A stretch of DNA of 64,000 bases, taken from Salinispora oceanensis (lineage in GTDB: Bacteria > Actinomycetota > Actinomycetes > Mycobacteriales > Micromonosporaceae). The stretch covers positions 2,326,523 to 2,390,522 of the forward strand of contig NZ_KB911579.1 of assembly GCF_000383575.1 (NCBI RefSeq), written 5' to 3'. Position numbers and translations under genes: made by a program. A model generated the notes under the pieces. It did not search any database. It saw nothing but the letters and a program-made list of their open reading frames with translations, and had not been told where the DNA came from. Shown here piece by piece: positions 44,972 through 52,814 of the stretch (within the stretch, counting starts at the first letter, position 1; each line of letters opens with the position of its first letter).

Positions 44972-46150
44972 ATGAAGCACCGCATCGTCGTCCTCGGGGC
45001 CGGATACGCTGGAGCCGCCGCCGCCGGACGCCTCGCCCGGCGGCTGCACCCTGGCAGCGTCGAGATCACTGTCGTCAACGCCGAGGCCGAGTTCGTCGAG
45101 CGGGTCCGGCTGCACCAGCTCGCGGCCGGACAGCGCCTCGCCCGCCGCCGACTGCGCGACATCTACGCGGGTACGGGCGTCCGGCTGCTCCTGGGCCGGG
45201 TCACCGCCGTTGACCTCGACCACAAAGTCGTCACGGTGGTGGATCAGCAGGGCGCGGACGAGATCGGCTACGACAGCCTCGTCTACGCCCTCGGTAGCAC
45301 CGGTACCGACCACGGGGTTCCCGGTGTCGCCGCGCACGCCTACGACATCGCCGGAAGGGAGTCCGCCCTGCGGCTGCGCGATCGCCTGGTCCGCCTCGGC
45401 GCCGGCGGGAACGTTCTGGTCGTTGGAGGTGGGCTGACCGGCCTCGAAGCCGCCACCGAGTTCGCCGAGGCGCGGCCGGACCTCGCCGTCGCGATCGCTG
45501 CCCGCGGCGGGTTCGGTGACTGGCTGGACGTCGGGGCGCGGCGTCACCTGCGACGCGTCTGCGACCGGCTCGGCATCACCGTGCACGAGCACACGAACAT
45601 CGTCCGGGTCGACGCGGCCAGCGCGGTTACCGGCGACGGCCGAACCGTTCCGGCTCAGGTGACGGTCTGGACGGCGGGCTTCGCCGTTCACCCCATCGCC
45701 GCGGCCACGCCCCTTGAGCTCGCCGACACTGGACAAATTCGGGTGGATGCCACCATGCGGGCGGTCTCGCACCCCGAGGTGTATGCGATCGGGGATGCCG
45801 CGTTCGCCGAGGGGCCCGGGGGCAAGCCGCTCCGGATGTCCTGCGCTACCGGGATCCCGATGGGCTGGCAGGCCGCCGACGCGATCGCCGCGCGGCTCAC
45901 CGGCCGGGAGGTGCCGAAATTCGCGTTCCGCTACTACAACCAGTGCGTCAGTCTCGGCCGGCGGGACGGGCTCATCCAGTTCGTGACCGCCGATGACCGC
46001 GCCAAGTCGTCTTTCCTCGCCGGAAGGATGGCAGCCCGGTACAAGGAGGTGTTCTGCAAGGGTGCGGCCTGGAGCGTCCGCCACCCCACGCTGCTGCTGC
46101 CGACCCGCCGCTACCGCGCCAGCCCGAGCGGGCAGGACGCGCTGCGGTGA
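44972..46150 (+). CDS. NAD(P)/FAD-dependent oxidoreductase (NDH-2-like)
   Basis: 392 residues. FAD motif VVLGAGYAGAAAAGRLARRL at the N-terminus, NAD(P) motif VLVVGGGLTGLEAATEFAE (about 150), YALGSTG, and late FAD motif VYAIGDAAFAEGP. Pyridine-nucleotide-disulfide oxidoreductase fold, related to type II NADH dehydrogenases; no C-terminal membrane helix is evident. Probably controlled by the adjacent ECF41 sigma factor. Electron acceptor unknown. Confidence 0.9.
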   Translation: MKHRIVVLGAGYAGAAAAGRLARRLHPGSVEITVVNAEAEFVERVRLHQLAAGQRLARRRLRDIYAGTGVRLLLGRVTAVDLDHKVVTVVDQQGADEIGYDSLVYALGSTGTDHGVPGVAAHAYDIAGRESALRLRDRLVRLGAGGNVLVVGGGLTGLEAATEFAEARPDLAVAIAARGGFGDWLDVGARRHLRRVCDRLGITVHEHTNIVRVDAASAVTGDGRTVPAQVTVWTAGFAVHPIAAATPLELADTGQIRVDATMRAVSHPEVYAIGDAAFAEGPGGKPLRMSCATGIPMGWQAADAIAARLTGREVPKFAFRYYNQCVSLGRRDGLIQFVTADDRAKSSFLAGRMAARYKEVFCKGAAWSVRHPTLLLPTRRYRASPSGQDALR

Positions 46151-46242
46151 GCCGCGGGGAGCAGACGACCGAAGCCCGGTCGCCCGACTCCCGGTGCGGC
46201 GCGTACGGCGTGGTGGGTCGCCGCTGGGCTCGTGGCGCGTGA

Positions 46243-46968
46243 TTACCGGTGCGTCTGCCCGTGGACGTGCTGCATCCCCGTAGCCGTGGGATGGTCCGGT
46301 ATGGCGGTTTGCTCGGGTACGGCGGCTGGGGGGCCGACCAGCTTGGTCAGCTCGGCGCCGAAGGCGTCGCCCACCGCGCGAATCTGGGCGCTGGCACCAT
46401 CGAGTTGGCTGGTGGCGCCCGCGACCGCGGCGAGGATGTTCCGCGAGATGGCGGCGAGGCGCTCGACCTGCTCCCGGTCGGCGGAGTACTGCTGCCCGGC
46501 ACGGACGCGGTAGGCGTGGGCGGCTGCTTCCGCCTCGCGACGTGCCTCGACGACGACGCGTTCGGCCTGGCTACGCGCGTCGGTCTGCATGCTGCGGGCG
46601 TGGGCCTTGGCGTCGGCGACGAGTTGGTCGGCCTGCTGCTGGGCGGTGGCCAGAATGTGGATCGCCTCGCCGGAGTAGGTGCGTTGGCGGGCGGGCTCGG
46701 TGTCGATGTTCTGGTTGCGGAAGAAGCCGCGTAGCCGGTTGATTTCCGCGAGGTCGCGGGCATGGATGCTGGTCCACCGCTGCACCTCCTCCGCCAGCCG
46801 GGCGAGAAAGGCATCGACCTCGTCCGGGCGGTAGCCACGGCGGCCGAGTGCGGTTTCGCGGAACCGGTGTCCCCGGATGTGCTCCGGGGACACCGGTCGC
46901 CATCCCCGGAGCGGGGTGTGTTGGCGGCCGAGGTCAGGCTCGTCGCCGGGAAGGTTGGCTGTGTTCAT
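46243..46968 (-). CDS. DivIVA-domain protein
   Basis: 241 residues. DivIVA/DivI1A start at about 28-60 (HIRGHRFRETALGRRGYRPDEVDAFLARLAEEV region), then a long Ala/Glu/Arg/Gln-rich coiled coil (about 60-190) and a flexible His/Pro/Thr tail. Such proteins sense membrane curvature or organise polar growth in actinomycetes, but this one is smaller than Wag31/DivIVA and outside the dcw cluster. The start overlaps the flavohaemoglobin stop by four bases, so translation is coupled. Confidence 0.85.
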   Translation of the reverse strand: MNTANLPGDEPDLGRQHTPLRGWRPVSPEHIRGHRFRETALGRRGYRPDEVDAFLARLAEEVQRWTSIHARDLAEINRLRGFFRNQNIDTEPARQRTYSGEAIHILATAQQQADQLVADAKAHARSMQTDARSQAERVVVEARREAEAAAHAYRVRAGQQYSADREQVERLAAISRNILAAVAGATSQLDGASAQIRAVGDAFGAELTKLVGPPAAVPEQTAIPDHPTATGMQHVHGQTHR

Positions 46969-48290
46969 CGTGCGTACACCTCGGCGCGGTCGGCCACCGC
47001 GATGGTGGCTGCGGAGTCGGGGCGGTAGGGGTCGTTGGTGCCGTCCTCGCTCCGAATTTGCTGCGGGGCGATACCGGCTTCGGCGAGGCGTTCGCGGCTG
47101 GTGGCGACCATCTCGGTTGGACCGCAGACGTAGATGTCGTGCGCGTCCCAGCGGCCCAGGCGCAGCGCGACATCAACGACGTTGCCACGGTGAACGCCAA
47201 TGGCATGGGTATCGTGGGACAGGGTGGGGACGATGGTCAACCAGGGCATCTGCTGCGCCATGGACTCCAGGGCCGGCAGGTCGTAAAGGTCGCCACCGGT
47301 GCGACCGCCGACGACGAGCGTGACTCGTCGCCGGCCACCCTCAGCGGCGAGCTGTTCGGTCAGCGCCTTCAGCGGAGCCAGGCCGGTCCCGCCAGCGAGC
47401 AGCAAGAGGTCCCGACCGGAGTCCGGGTCCAGGGTCAGGCTGTGCCCGATGGGCGCACCGACGCGGATCTCGTCACCGTTGCGCAACGACTGCACGATGG
47501 CGGTGGAGACCTCACCCCCTGGGACTGCCTTCACATGTAGCTCGACCAGCCCATCGCGGCGCGGGATGTTCGCGGGCGAGTAGTACCGCCAGAGGCGAAG
47601 CCGAGTCGGCACCTCGATCGCACAGGACTGGCCCGGCAGGTACCAGTAGGGCACGGGCTGGTCCACCTGCAGTCGGACCACGGCCACGTCCAGGCCCCGG
47701 CGCTCGTGTTCGACAACCAGCGCTTTCCAGTACGGAGGCTCGGCGCGGGTGGCCTCCGCCGCGGCATCACACATGACCTGCGCGACCAGGCCGTACGCCT
47801 CAGTCCACCCGGACGCCAGGTCGGCGTCCCATTCAGGACCGAGGAACTGGCTGAGGGTGGCCAGTAGCGCCTCCCCAACGGGCGCGTAGTGCTCGGGAAC
47901 AACGTCAAAGCGTCGGTGGTCGCGGCCGAGTCCGCGTGCGAAGGGCAGCATCAGGTCTGGCTCGCCCACACCGGCGACGATGCGTCCAAGCGCGGCGACC
48001 AGTCGATCCCGCTGGCCCGCCATGGAGGCCGGGAAGAGCTGTCGCAGCTGGGGGTTACGCGCGAACAGGGCGGCGTAGAAGTAGGCCGGCACCGCGTCGC
48101 CGTGCGCGAGGACTCGTGCCCATGACGCCTGTAGCCGGTCGGGCTCCACGGTCACGTTGACGAGCCGGCTGGTGCGAGAGCGGCGTGGGCGTTTGACGCG
48201 CCGCCGGTACGGTCGTGCATCGACTTCACTCGGCCCCCTGGGTCTGGTCCGTGGAGTGACTGGCACAACGGCTGGGTGTAACCGCTGCAT
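46965..48290 (-). CDS. Flavohaemoglobin-type globin/oxidoreductase
   Basis: 441 residues from ATG 48290; GTG 48155 would give a 396-residue form that begins right at the globin fold. Globin domain: B10 Tyr in AYFYAALF, an E7-type Gln in SMAGQRDRL, and the proximal His in GRDHRRFDVVPEHY (spacing as in E. coli Hmp). FAD domain RYYSPANI, NAD(P)H domain GGTGLAPLKAL and VCGPTEM. Expected to oxidise nitric oxide to nitrate with NADH. The extra N-terminus is Arg-rich and not conserved. Promoter region holds an 18-bp near-palindrome. Coupled to the DivIVA-domain gene. Confidence 0.9.
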   Translation of the reverse strand: MQRLHPAVVPVTPRTRPRGPSEVDARPYRRRVKRPRRSRTSRLVNVTVEPDRLQASWARVLAHGDAVPAYFYAALFARNPQLRQLFPASMAGQRDRLVAALGRIVAGVGEPDLMLPFARGLGRDHRRFDVVPEHYAPVGEALLATLSQFLGPEWDADLASGWTEAYGLVAQVMCDAAAEATRAEPPYWKALVVEHERRGLDVAVVRLQVDQPVPYWYLPGQSCAIEVPTRLRLWRYYSPANIPRRDGLVELHVKAVPGGEVSTAIVQSLRNGDEIRVGAPIGHSLTLDPDSGRDLLLLAGGTGLAPLKALTEQLAAEGGRRRVTLVVGGRTGGDLYDLPALESMAQQMPWLTIVPTLSHDTHAIGVHRGNVVDVALRLGRWDAHDIYVCGPTEMVATSRERLAEAGIAPQQIRSEDGTNDPYRPDSAATIAVADRAEVYAR

Positions 48291-48300
48291 CGGTTGCCGT

Positions 48301-48318
48301 TACTTAACCGGTTTAGTA
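48301..48318. promoter_or_regulatory. 18-bp near-palindrome upstream of the flavohaemoglobin gene
   Basis: TACTTAACC-GGTTTAGTA, symmetric at 8 of 9 positions, in an A/T-rich patch 10 bp before the long-form start. Strong candidate operator, perhaps for an NO or redox sensor; no known consensus recognised. Confidence 0.55.
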
Positions 48319-48390
48319 GGCGCAAATAGGATACCAACTCGGCTCAAAGGGTGCTACTGCCCTGAGCGCGGTGGCACCTACGGGTGTCGG

Positions 48391-49560
48391 TCAGCCGCGG
48401 CGGGCAGCGTCGATCAGCTCGGTGACGGCGGCGGACGCGGCGTCTGGCCGGCCGTGGCGACGGGCGGCCTCCGCCAGGGCGTGTCGCCGCTGCGCGTCGT
48501 CGAGCAACGTCAAGAGTTCGGCGCGGAGCGCGGCACCGGTGGCGTCGCCGCCAGTGAGCATCCGCGCCGCGCCGGCCGCGGCGAGATGCCGGGCGGTCTG
48601 CCGCTGCTCGTCGCCGGAGGTCGGCACGAGTGGGATCAGGATCGCCGGCCGGCCCAACGCGGTCAGCTCGGCCACTGTCCCGGCGCCACTGCGTGCGACC
48701 ACGATGTCGGCGGCAGCGAGCACATCGGGCAGTTGTCCATGGATGTAGTCCACGACGCGGTAACGGGCCTGTAAGTGCGGCGGTAGCTGGGCAGCGACCT
48801 GTTGCATCTGGTCCAGGCTGTACTCCCCGCACTGGTGCAGCACCTGGCAACGCTGCAGGACCTCGGGGAGGACCTCGGCGACCATCTGGTTCACCTGCAC
48901 CGCGCCCTGCGCCCCGCCGGTGACGAAGACCAGTGGCAGGTGCGGCTCCAGCCGGTAGGCGGCTCGGCCGGCAATCGGGTCCCCGGCGAGCATGTCGGGG
49001 CGGACCGGGTTGCCGGTGACCACCGCCCTCGCCTGCGCCCGCTTCGACAGGTTCGGCAACGAGGAGGTGTGGCTCAGCAGTACCCGGGTGGCGACGAGGG
49101 CGAGAATCCGGTTGGCCAGGCCCAGGTTGAGGGTTTGCTCGTGCATGACCAGAGGCCGCCGAGCCAGCCAGGCGGCCAGGCCGATCGGGACGGAGACGTA
49201 GCCGCCGGTGGAGAGGACCACGTGCGGCCGGACCCGCAGTACGGTCGCCATGGCCTGCAGTACGCCGATCGGAATCCGGAACGCGTCGGTGATGTTGCGC
49301 CACAGCTCCTGGCGAGTCGGGGATCGCCGTAACTTTCCGGTGGTGATGGCGCGGAAGGGTAGGCCCTCCTGCCGGGCGATCTTCGCCTCCAGGCCCTGCT
49401 CGACCCCGACCCAGAGGATGTCGGGCGCGGCCCCGGTCTCAGCGAGGCGAGCGCGGAGCGTCTGGATGGTCGTCAATGCCGGGTAGGTGTGCCCTCCGGT
49501 GCCGCCGCCGGTGACGATGATCCGTAAGCCGTGGAGCTGCTGAGCACTGTAGACGGCCAC
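48391..49560 (-). CDS. murG: MurG-like UDP-GlcNAc:undecaprenyl-PP-MurNAc-peptide GlcNAc transferase, stand-alone paralogue
   Basis: 389 residues. GT28 N-terminal glycine loop VTGGGTGGHTYPAL, GVEQGLEAKI, STGGYVSVPI, MHEQTLNLGLANR (MurG-typical Glu-Gln), second loop FVTGGAQGAVQVN, and the UDP-GlcNAc site RSGAGTVAELTALGRPAILIPLVPTSGDEQ. MurG adds GlcNAc to lipid I. Normally murG lies between ftsW and murC; no dcw gene is here, and the usual NxN/PxxxDDHQ details differ (SGDEQ). So it is likely a second copy with altered role, for example in antibiotic tolerance or sporulation (inference). Confidence 0.82.
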   Translation of the reverse strand: MAVYSAQQLHGLRIIVTGGGTGGHTYPALTTIQTLRARLAETGAAPDILWVGVEQGLEAKIARQEGLPFRAITTGKLRRSPTRQELWRNITDAFRIPIGVLQAMATVLRVRPHVVLSTGGYVSVPIGLAAWLARRPLVMHEQTLNLGLANRILALVATRVLLSHTSSLPNLSKRAQARAVVTGNPVRPDMLAGDPIAGRAAYRLEPHLPLVFVTGGAQGAVQVNQMVAEVLPEVLQRCQVLHQCGEYSLDQMQQVAAQLPPHLQARYRVVDYIHGQLPDVLAAADIVVARSGAGTVAELTALGRPAILIPLVPTSGDEQRQTARHLAAAGAARMLTGGDATGAALRAELLTLLDDAQRRHALAEAARRHGRPDAASAAVTELIDAARRG

Positions 49561-49630
49561 ACGTTCCCCTGTGCAGGGTCCGTCCGGCTGGCATCCTTGC
49601 CGGCGAGCCGGGATGGACTGAGCGAGCGTT

Positions 49631-49663
49631 CTGACGTAGTTCTAGATCGACTATAAACGTCAG
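49631..49663 (-). promoter_or_regulatory. Probable promoter and operator of the MurG paralogue
   Basis: On the minus strand a good -10 TATAGT (49655-49650) is flanked by inverted arms CTGACGT (49631-49637) and ACGTCAG (49657-49663). A/T-rich island 70-100 bp before the start codon. No clear -35 box, which suggests activator dependence or an ECF-type promoter. Confidence 0.45.
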
Positions 49664-49733
49664 CGAACTCCGTTGCTTCGTCGCCCGCCGCCGCTTTGGT
49701 AGCGGTGTTCGGCGCAGACCGTCCCGGTTCGGC

Positions 49734-49743
49734 GGGGGGGGGG
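49734..49743 (+). repeat. Homopolymeric G10 tract
   Basis: Ten consecutive G, 51 bp upstream of the ATG at 49795, in an otherwise gene-free 234-bp spacer. Could be slippage-prone in the promoter region. Confidence 0.8.
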
Positions 49744-49794
49744 CGACCCCACCGCCGGAGGATTGTCGGGTGCGGCGGCGGGTAGGTAGCCAGG

Positions 49795-50265
49795 ATGCAG
49801 ACGTTCCTTCCGTACCCGGACTTCCTGGCCAGCGCGGCCGCGCTGGACCAACGTCGGCTCGGTAAGCAGCGGGTGGAGGCGATTCAGGTGCTGCGAGGGC
49901 TGACCCGTCCGGGTTACGGCTGGCGGCACCATCCAGCGGTGAAGATGTGGGCCGGCTACGAGGAGGCGCTGACCCGGTACGGGCTGGACGTGTGCGCGGT
50001 CTGGTGCGAGGCGGGCCGAGCCGACACCTGCGCAGCGACGCTGATCACCGACTTCACCGCAGCCCGGGGCGTGCGCACCGTTCGTACCCAGGCCGAGTTG
50101 GCTGACGCCGGTGAGCTACCGCCCTGGCTGGGCCGCGACGACCTGCACCGGAGCCACCGTTCGTCGCTGCTGCGCAAGGACCCGGAGCACTATCGTCCGC
50201 AGTTCGGTGACATCCCGACCGATCTGGAATACGTCTGGCCCCGATCTGATCGCGCCTCCGGTTAG
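49795..50265 (+). CDS. Pyr_excise-type protein (MSMEG_6728 family)
   Basis: 156 residues. N-terminus MQTFLPYPDFLASAAALDQRRLGKQRVE in outline matches the T4-endonuclease-V-like Pyr_excise family (PF03013) with conserved Thr2, Asp18 and a GKQRVEA motif; then GWRHHPAVKMWAGYEEALTRYG and HRSHRSSLLRKDPEHY. Actinobacterial members are known as MSMEG_6728. Possibly DNA glycosylase/lyase for UV damage, but activity in this subgroup is unproven. Ends about 100 bp before the enoyl-CoA hydratase gene. Confidence 0.85.
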   Translation: MQTFLPYPDFLASAAALDQRRLGKQRVEAIQVLRGLTRPGYGWRHHPAVKMWAGYEEALTRYGLDVCAVWCEAGRADTCAATLITDFTAARGVRTVRTQAELADAGELPPWLGRDDLHRSHRSSLLRKDPEHYRPQFGDIPTDLEYVWPRSDRASG

Positions 50266-50365
50266 GAACGGCCACCAGACCGTGACCGCCGTCACCTGGA
50301 CGGGGCGGGGCGGCGGCCGCGTCGATATCGTCACCGCGGCGGAGTGGATCGGAGGGAGAGTTTCG

Positions 50366-51157
50366 GTGGCGGACGCGGAACTGCTTGTCGAGGTGGCCGC
50401 TCCGGTGGCGACCGTGGTGATCCACAATCCGACTCGCCGAAACGCGATGACCGCGGCGATGTGGCGACGCCTGCCGGCGGTGCTCGATCAGCTGGAGGCC
50501 GACCCGGCGGTACGGGCCCTGGTGCTCACCGGAGCCGACGGAACCTTCTGCGCCGGCGCTGACCTCGGTGACCTGGACGAGCTGCTGGACGCCGGTGACG
50601 CCAGTATCGCCGTCACCGCCGAGGAGCGGCTAGCCGCCTTCGCCAAGCCGACAGTCGCGGCGATTCGGGGTGCCTGCGTCGGCGGTGGGTGCCAACTCGC
50701 CGTCGCCTGCGACCTGCGGCTCGCCGCCGACGACGCGCGCTTCGGGGTACCTCCGGCCCGACTCGGACTGGTCTATCCGGCGCCCACCACCCGCCGGCTG
50801 GCCGGGCTGGTCGGGCCGTCCACGGCGAAGGCCCTCCTCTTCACGGCGGAGCTGATCGACGCCGGGCGGGCGCTCCGGGTTGGCCTGGTTGACGAGGTGC
50901 TGCCCGCCGCCGCGCTCTCGGCCCGGGTCGGTGCGGTCACCGCCGCGGTCACCGCACAGTCTCGACTCAGCGTGATGGCGGCCAAGGAGATCGTTGACGG
51001 GCGGGCAGACGACGCTCGGATCGCCTGGTGGTATGGGCAGGCGCGGGCCAGCGGGGAGGCCCGGGAGGGTGTCGCGGCGGCCAACGAGCGCCGAGCGGCC
51101 CGCTTCCCGTGGTCCCCGTCCGAGGCGGGGCCGGCCGAAACGGGCAGCATCGGGTAG
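50366..51157 (+). CDS. Enoyl-CoA hydratase/isomerase family protein
   Basis: 263 residues from GTG 50366 with GGAGGGAGAG upstream. Crotonase fold: oxyanion-hole segments GADGTFCAGADLGDL (about 62-76) and IRGACVGGGCQLAVACDLRLA (in outline, about 105-125), and the FGVPPARLGLVYP region where typical ECH has a catalytic Glu; here Ala-Arg-Leu-Gly is seen, so the standard second Glu may be missing or shifted. Acts on an acyl-CoA thioester; exact reaction undetermined. Confidence 0.87.
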   Translation: MADAELLVEVAAPVATVVIHNPTRRNAMTAAMWRRLPAVLDQLEADPAVRALVLTGADGTFCAGADLGDLDELLDAGDASIAVTAEERLAAFAKPTVAAIRGACVGGGCQLAVACDLRLAADDARFGVPPARLGLVYPAPTTRRLAGLVGPSTAKALLFTAELIDAGRALRVGLVDEVLPAAALSARVGAVTAAVTAQSRLSVMAAKEIVDGRADDARIAWWYGQARASGEAREGVAAANERRAARFPWSPSEAGPAETGSIG

Positions 51158-51181
51158 CGGTTGGATCGCGACCGCTCCCGG

Positions 51182-52708
51182 TCAGTGCGGTCGGGCGAGC
51201 AGGCCCCGGGGGCGGATCGAGTGGATTGGCTCGGTCGCGCCGCCCTCGTCCCGCAGGATGTGGTTGGCCGCGAGGATGCCGGTGGCGGCGGAGCGCTCCA
51301 TCAAGGCGCTGGGGAAGTCGGTGCGGATGCCGTCGCCGGCCAGGTAGAGCCGGGCGGCATCGGTGCGGACGCCGGGCCGCCCCGCGTGGCTGCCGGGCGG
51401 GAACGCGGGCGCCTGGGCCTCGACCCGGGCCCGCAGCTCGCGGACCCGCAGCCGCTCCGCCTCCGGCCAGAGGGGCGTCAGCTCGCGCCACATCCGGTCG
51501 GCCAACTCCTCGGCGGGAACGTCCGGTTCGCAGGCGTACGCGTGCAACTCGACCACCGCGCCGCCGTTGCGCGTAGCCCAGCGGCGGGACTCCTCCTCCA
51601 ACCGGTGGTAGAGCGTCACCGAGTCCAGGGTGGGCTGCCGGGAGACCCCGCTGAAGACCGCCCGCCCGGGATCCACGTCCCCGGCACACCAGTAGCGGGC
51701 GACCGCGTACGGCGGACCGGGTCGGCCGAACGCGGGCATTCGCGCCACCAGGTCGGGGGCGGCCCCGGCGAGGACGGGGGAGGCCGCGACCAGCGCGGCG
51801 AGAGCCGGTGGGTCGACGGCGAGCACGACGTGTCGGGCCTCGTACGCGCCGGCGGTGCTCACCACCTGCCAGCCGGCGCCGTCGCGGTGCAGCCCGGTCG
51901 CCGCGGCCTCGGTGACGATCCGGCCGCCGTGCCGCTCGATGTGCCGGGTGAGGGGCTGCCAGATCGACGCGGCGTAGTCCGCCGTGGGGCAGTCGAAGGC
52001 CAGCCCTTCCGGGTTACCCAGCAGGTAGAAGTGGAACTGGGCGATCATTTCCGCGGCGGACATCTCCGCCTCGTGGTTGAAGAACGAGTGGGAGAAGACC
52101 TCAAAGAGCATGGCTCGGGCTCGGTCCGGCAGCCGGAGCGAGGTGAGCAGGGCGTCGGCGGTGGTGTCGTCGAACTCGGCGTACGTCTGGATCGGGTCGT
52201 AGCTGAGCAACGGCAGCGCGGCGTCCCGGTTCATCGCGCGTAGGTCCCGCAGGCGCAGGCTGGGGCTGCGGAGCAGGAGGGCGAGCAGGTTCGCTGGCGC
52301 CGCGGGCGGCAGCTTGCCGAACTCCTCGGTCGGCCACCGCGCGGACAGCACCGGGTAGCGCGGGATCCGCCGGAGGAAGGCCAGCGTCGGGTCGACCCGG
52401 CGCAGGATGTTCCGCCAGTTGTAGTACTGGCGGAAGAAGGCGTGGAACCCGTGTTCGTTGGTTCGGAGGCCGTCGGGCGAGACCTCCGGCCACGCGCGGA
52501 GCCGTCCGCCGATGGTGGGGGCGGCTTCCAGGACGGTGACCGGAACTCCCCGTTCGGCCAGCACCACCGCGGCCGACATGCCGGCTATTCCGCCACCGAC
52601 GACCACGGTCGGCGTGGGGTGGGGTACGCGCGGCAAGCCTCCACCGCCCGGCTCCACCACATGCTCACGTACGCCGACGAGTCGACCCACCATTTGCGAC
52701 AGCGCCAT
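51182..52708 (-). CDS. crtU: CrtU-like carotenoid phi-ring synthase (isorenieratene-synthase type desaturase/methyl shift)
   Basis: 508 residues from ATG 52708. FAD-binding VVVGGGIAGMSAAVVL (GGG at 38-40), then the CrtU-typical NEHGFHAFFRQYYNWRNILRRVD region (in outline near 90-112), EVFSHSFFNHEAEMSAAEMI, and a C-terminal FAD motif LYLAGDGIRTDFPSALMERS. These flavoproteins turn beta-rings into aromatic phi-rings. No other carotenoid gene is here; in Salinispora the sioxanthin genes are known to be dispersed, which fits a lone crtU. It could instead be a related amine-oxidase-like desaturase. Confidence 0.72.
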   Translation of the reverse strand: MALSQMVGRLVGVREHVVEPGGGGLPRVPHPTPTVVVGGGIAGMSAAVVLAERGVPVTVLEAAPTIGGRLRAWPEVSPDGLRTNEHGFHAFFRQYYNWRNILRRVDPTLAFLRRIPRYPVLSARWPTEEFGKLPPAAPANLLALLLRSPSLRLRDLRAMNRDAALPLLSYDPIQTYAEFDDTTADALLTSLRLPDRARAMLFEVFSHSFFNHEAEMSAAEMIAQFHFYLLGNPEGLAFDCPTADYAASIWQPLTRHIERHGGRIVTEAAATGLHRDGAGWQVVSTAGAYEARHVVLAVDPPALAALVAASPVLAGAAPDLVARMPAFGRPGPPYAVARYWCAGDVDPGRAVFSGVSRQPTLDSVTLYHRLEEESRRWATRNGGAVVELHAYACEPDVPAEELADRMWRELTPLWPEAERLRVRELRARVEAQAPAFPPGSHAGRPGVRTDAARLYLAGDGIRTDFPSALMERSAATGILAANHILRDEGGATEPIHSIRPRGLLARPH

Positions 52709-52814
52709 CGCCCCAGTTTGCCGGAGAAATCTCGATGTGAAGAGTGGGCTCGCGCTACCGTCTTGTGCGCGATTCACGGTCGTGGGGCTGCGAGAGCGAA
52801 ACCAACTGCTTACC

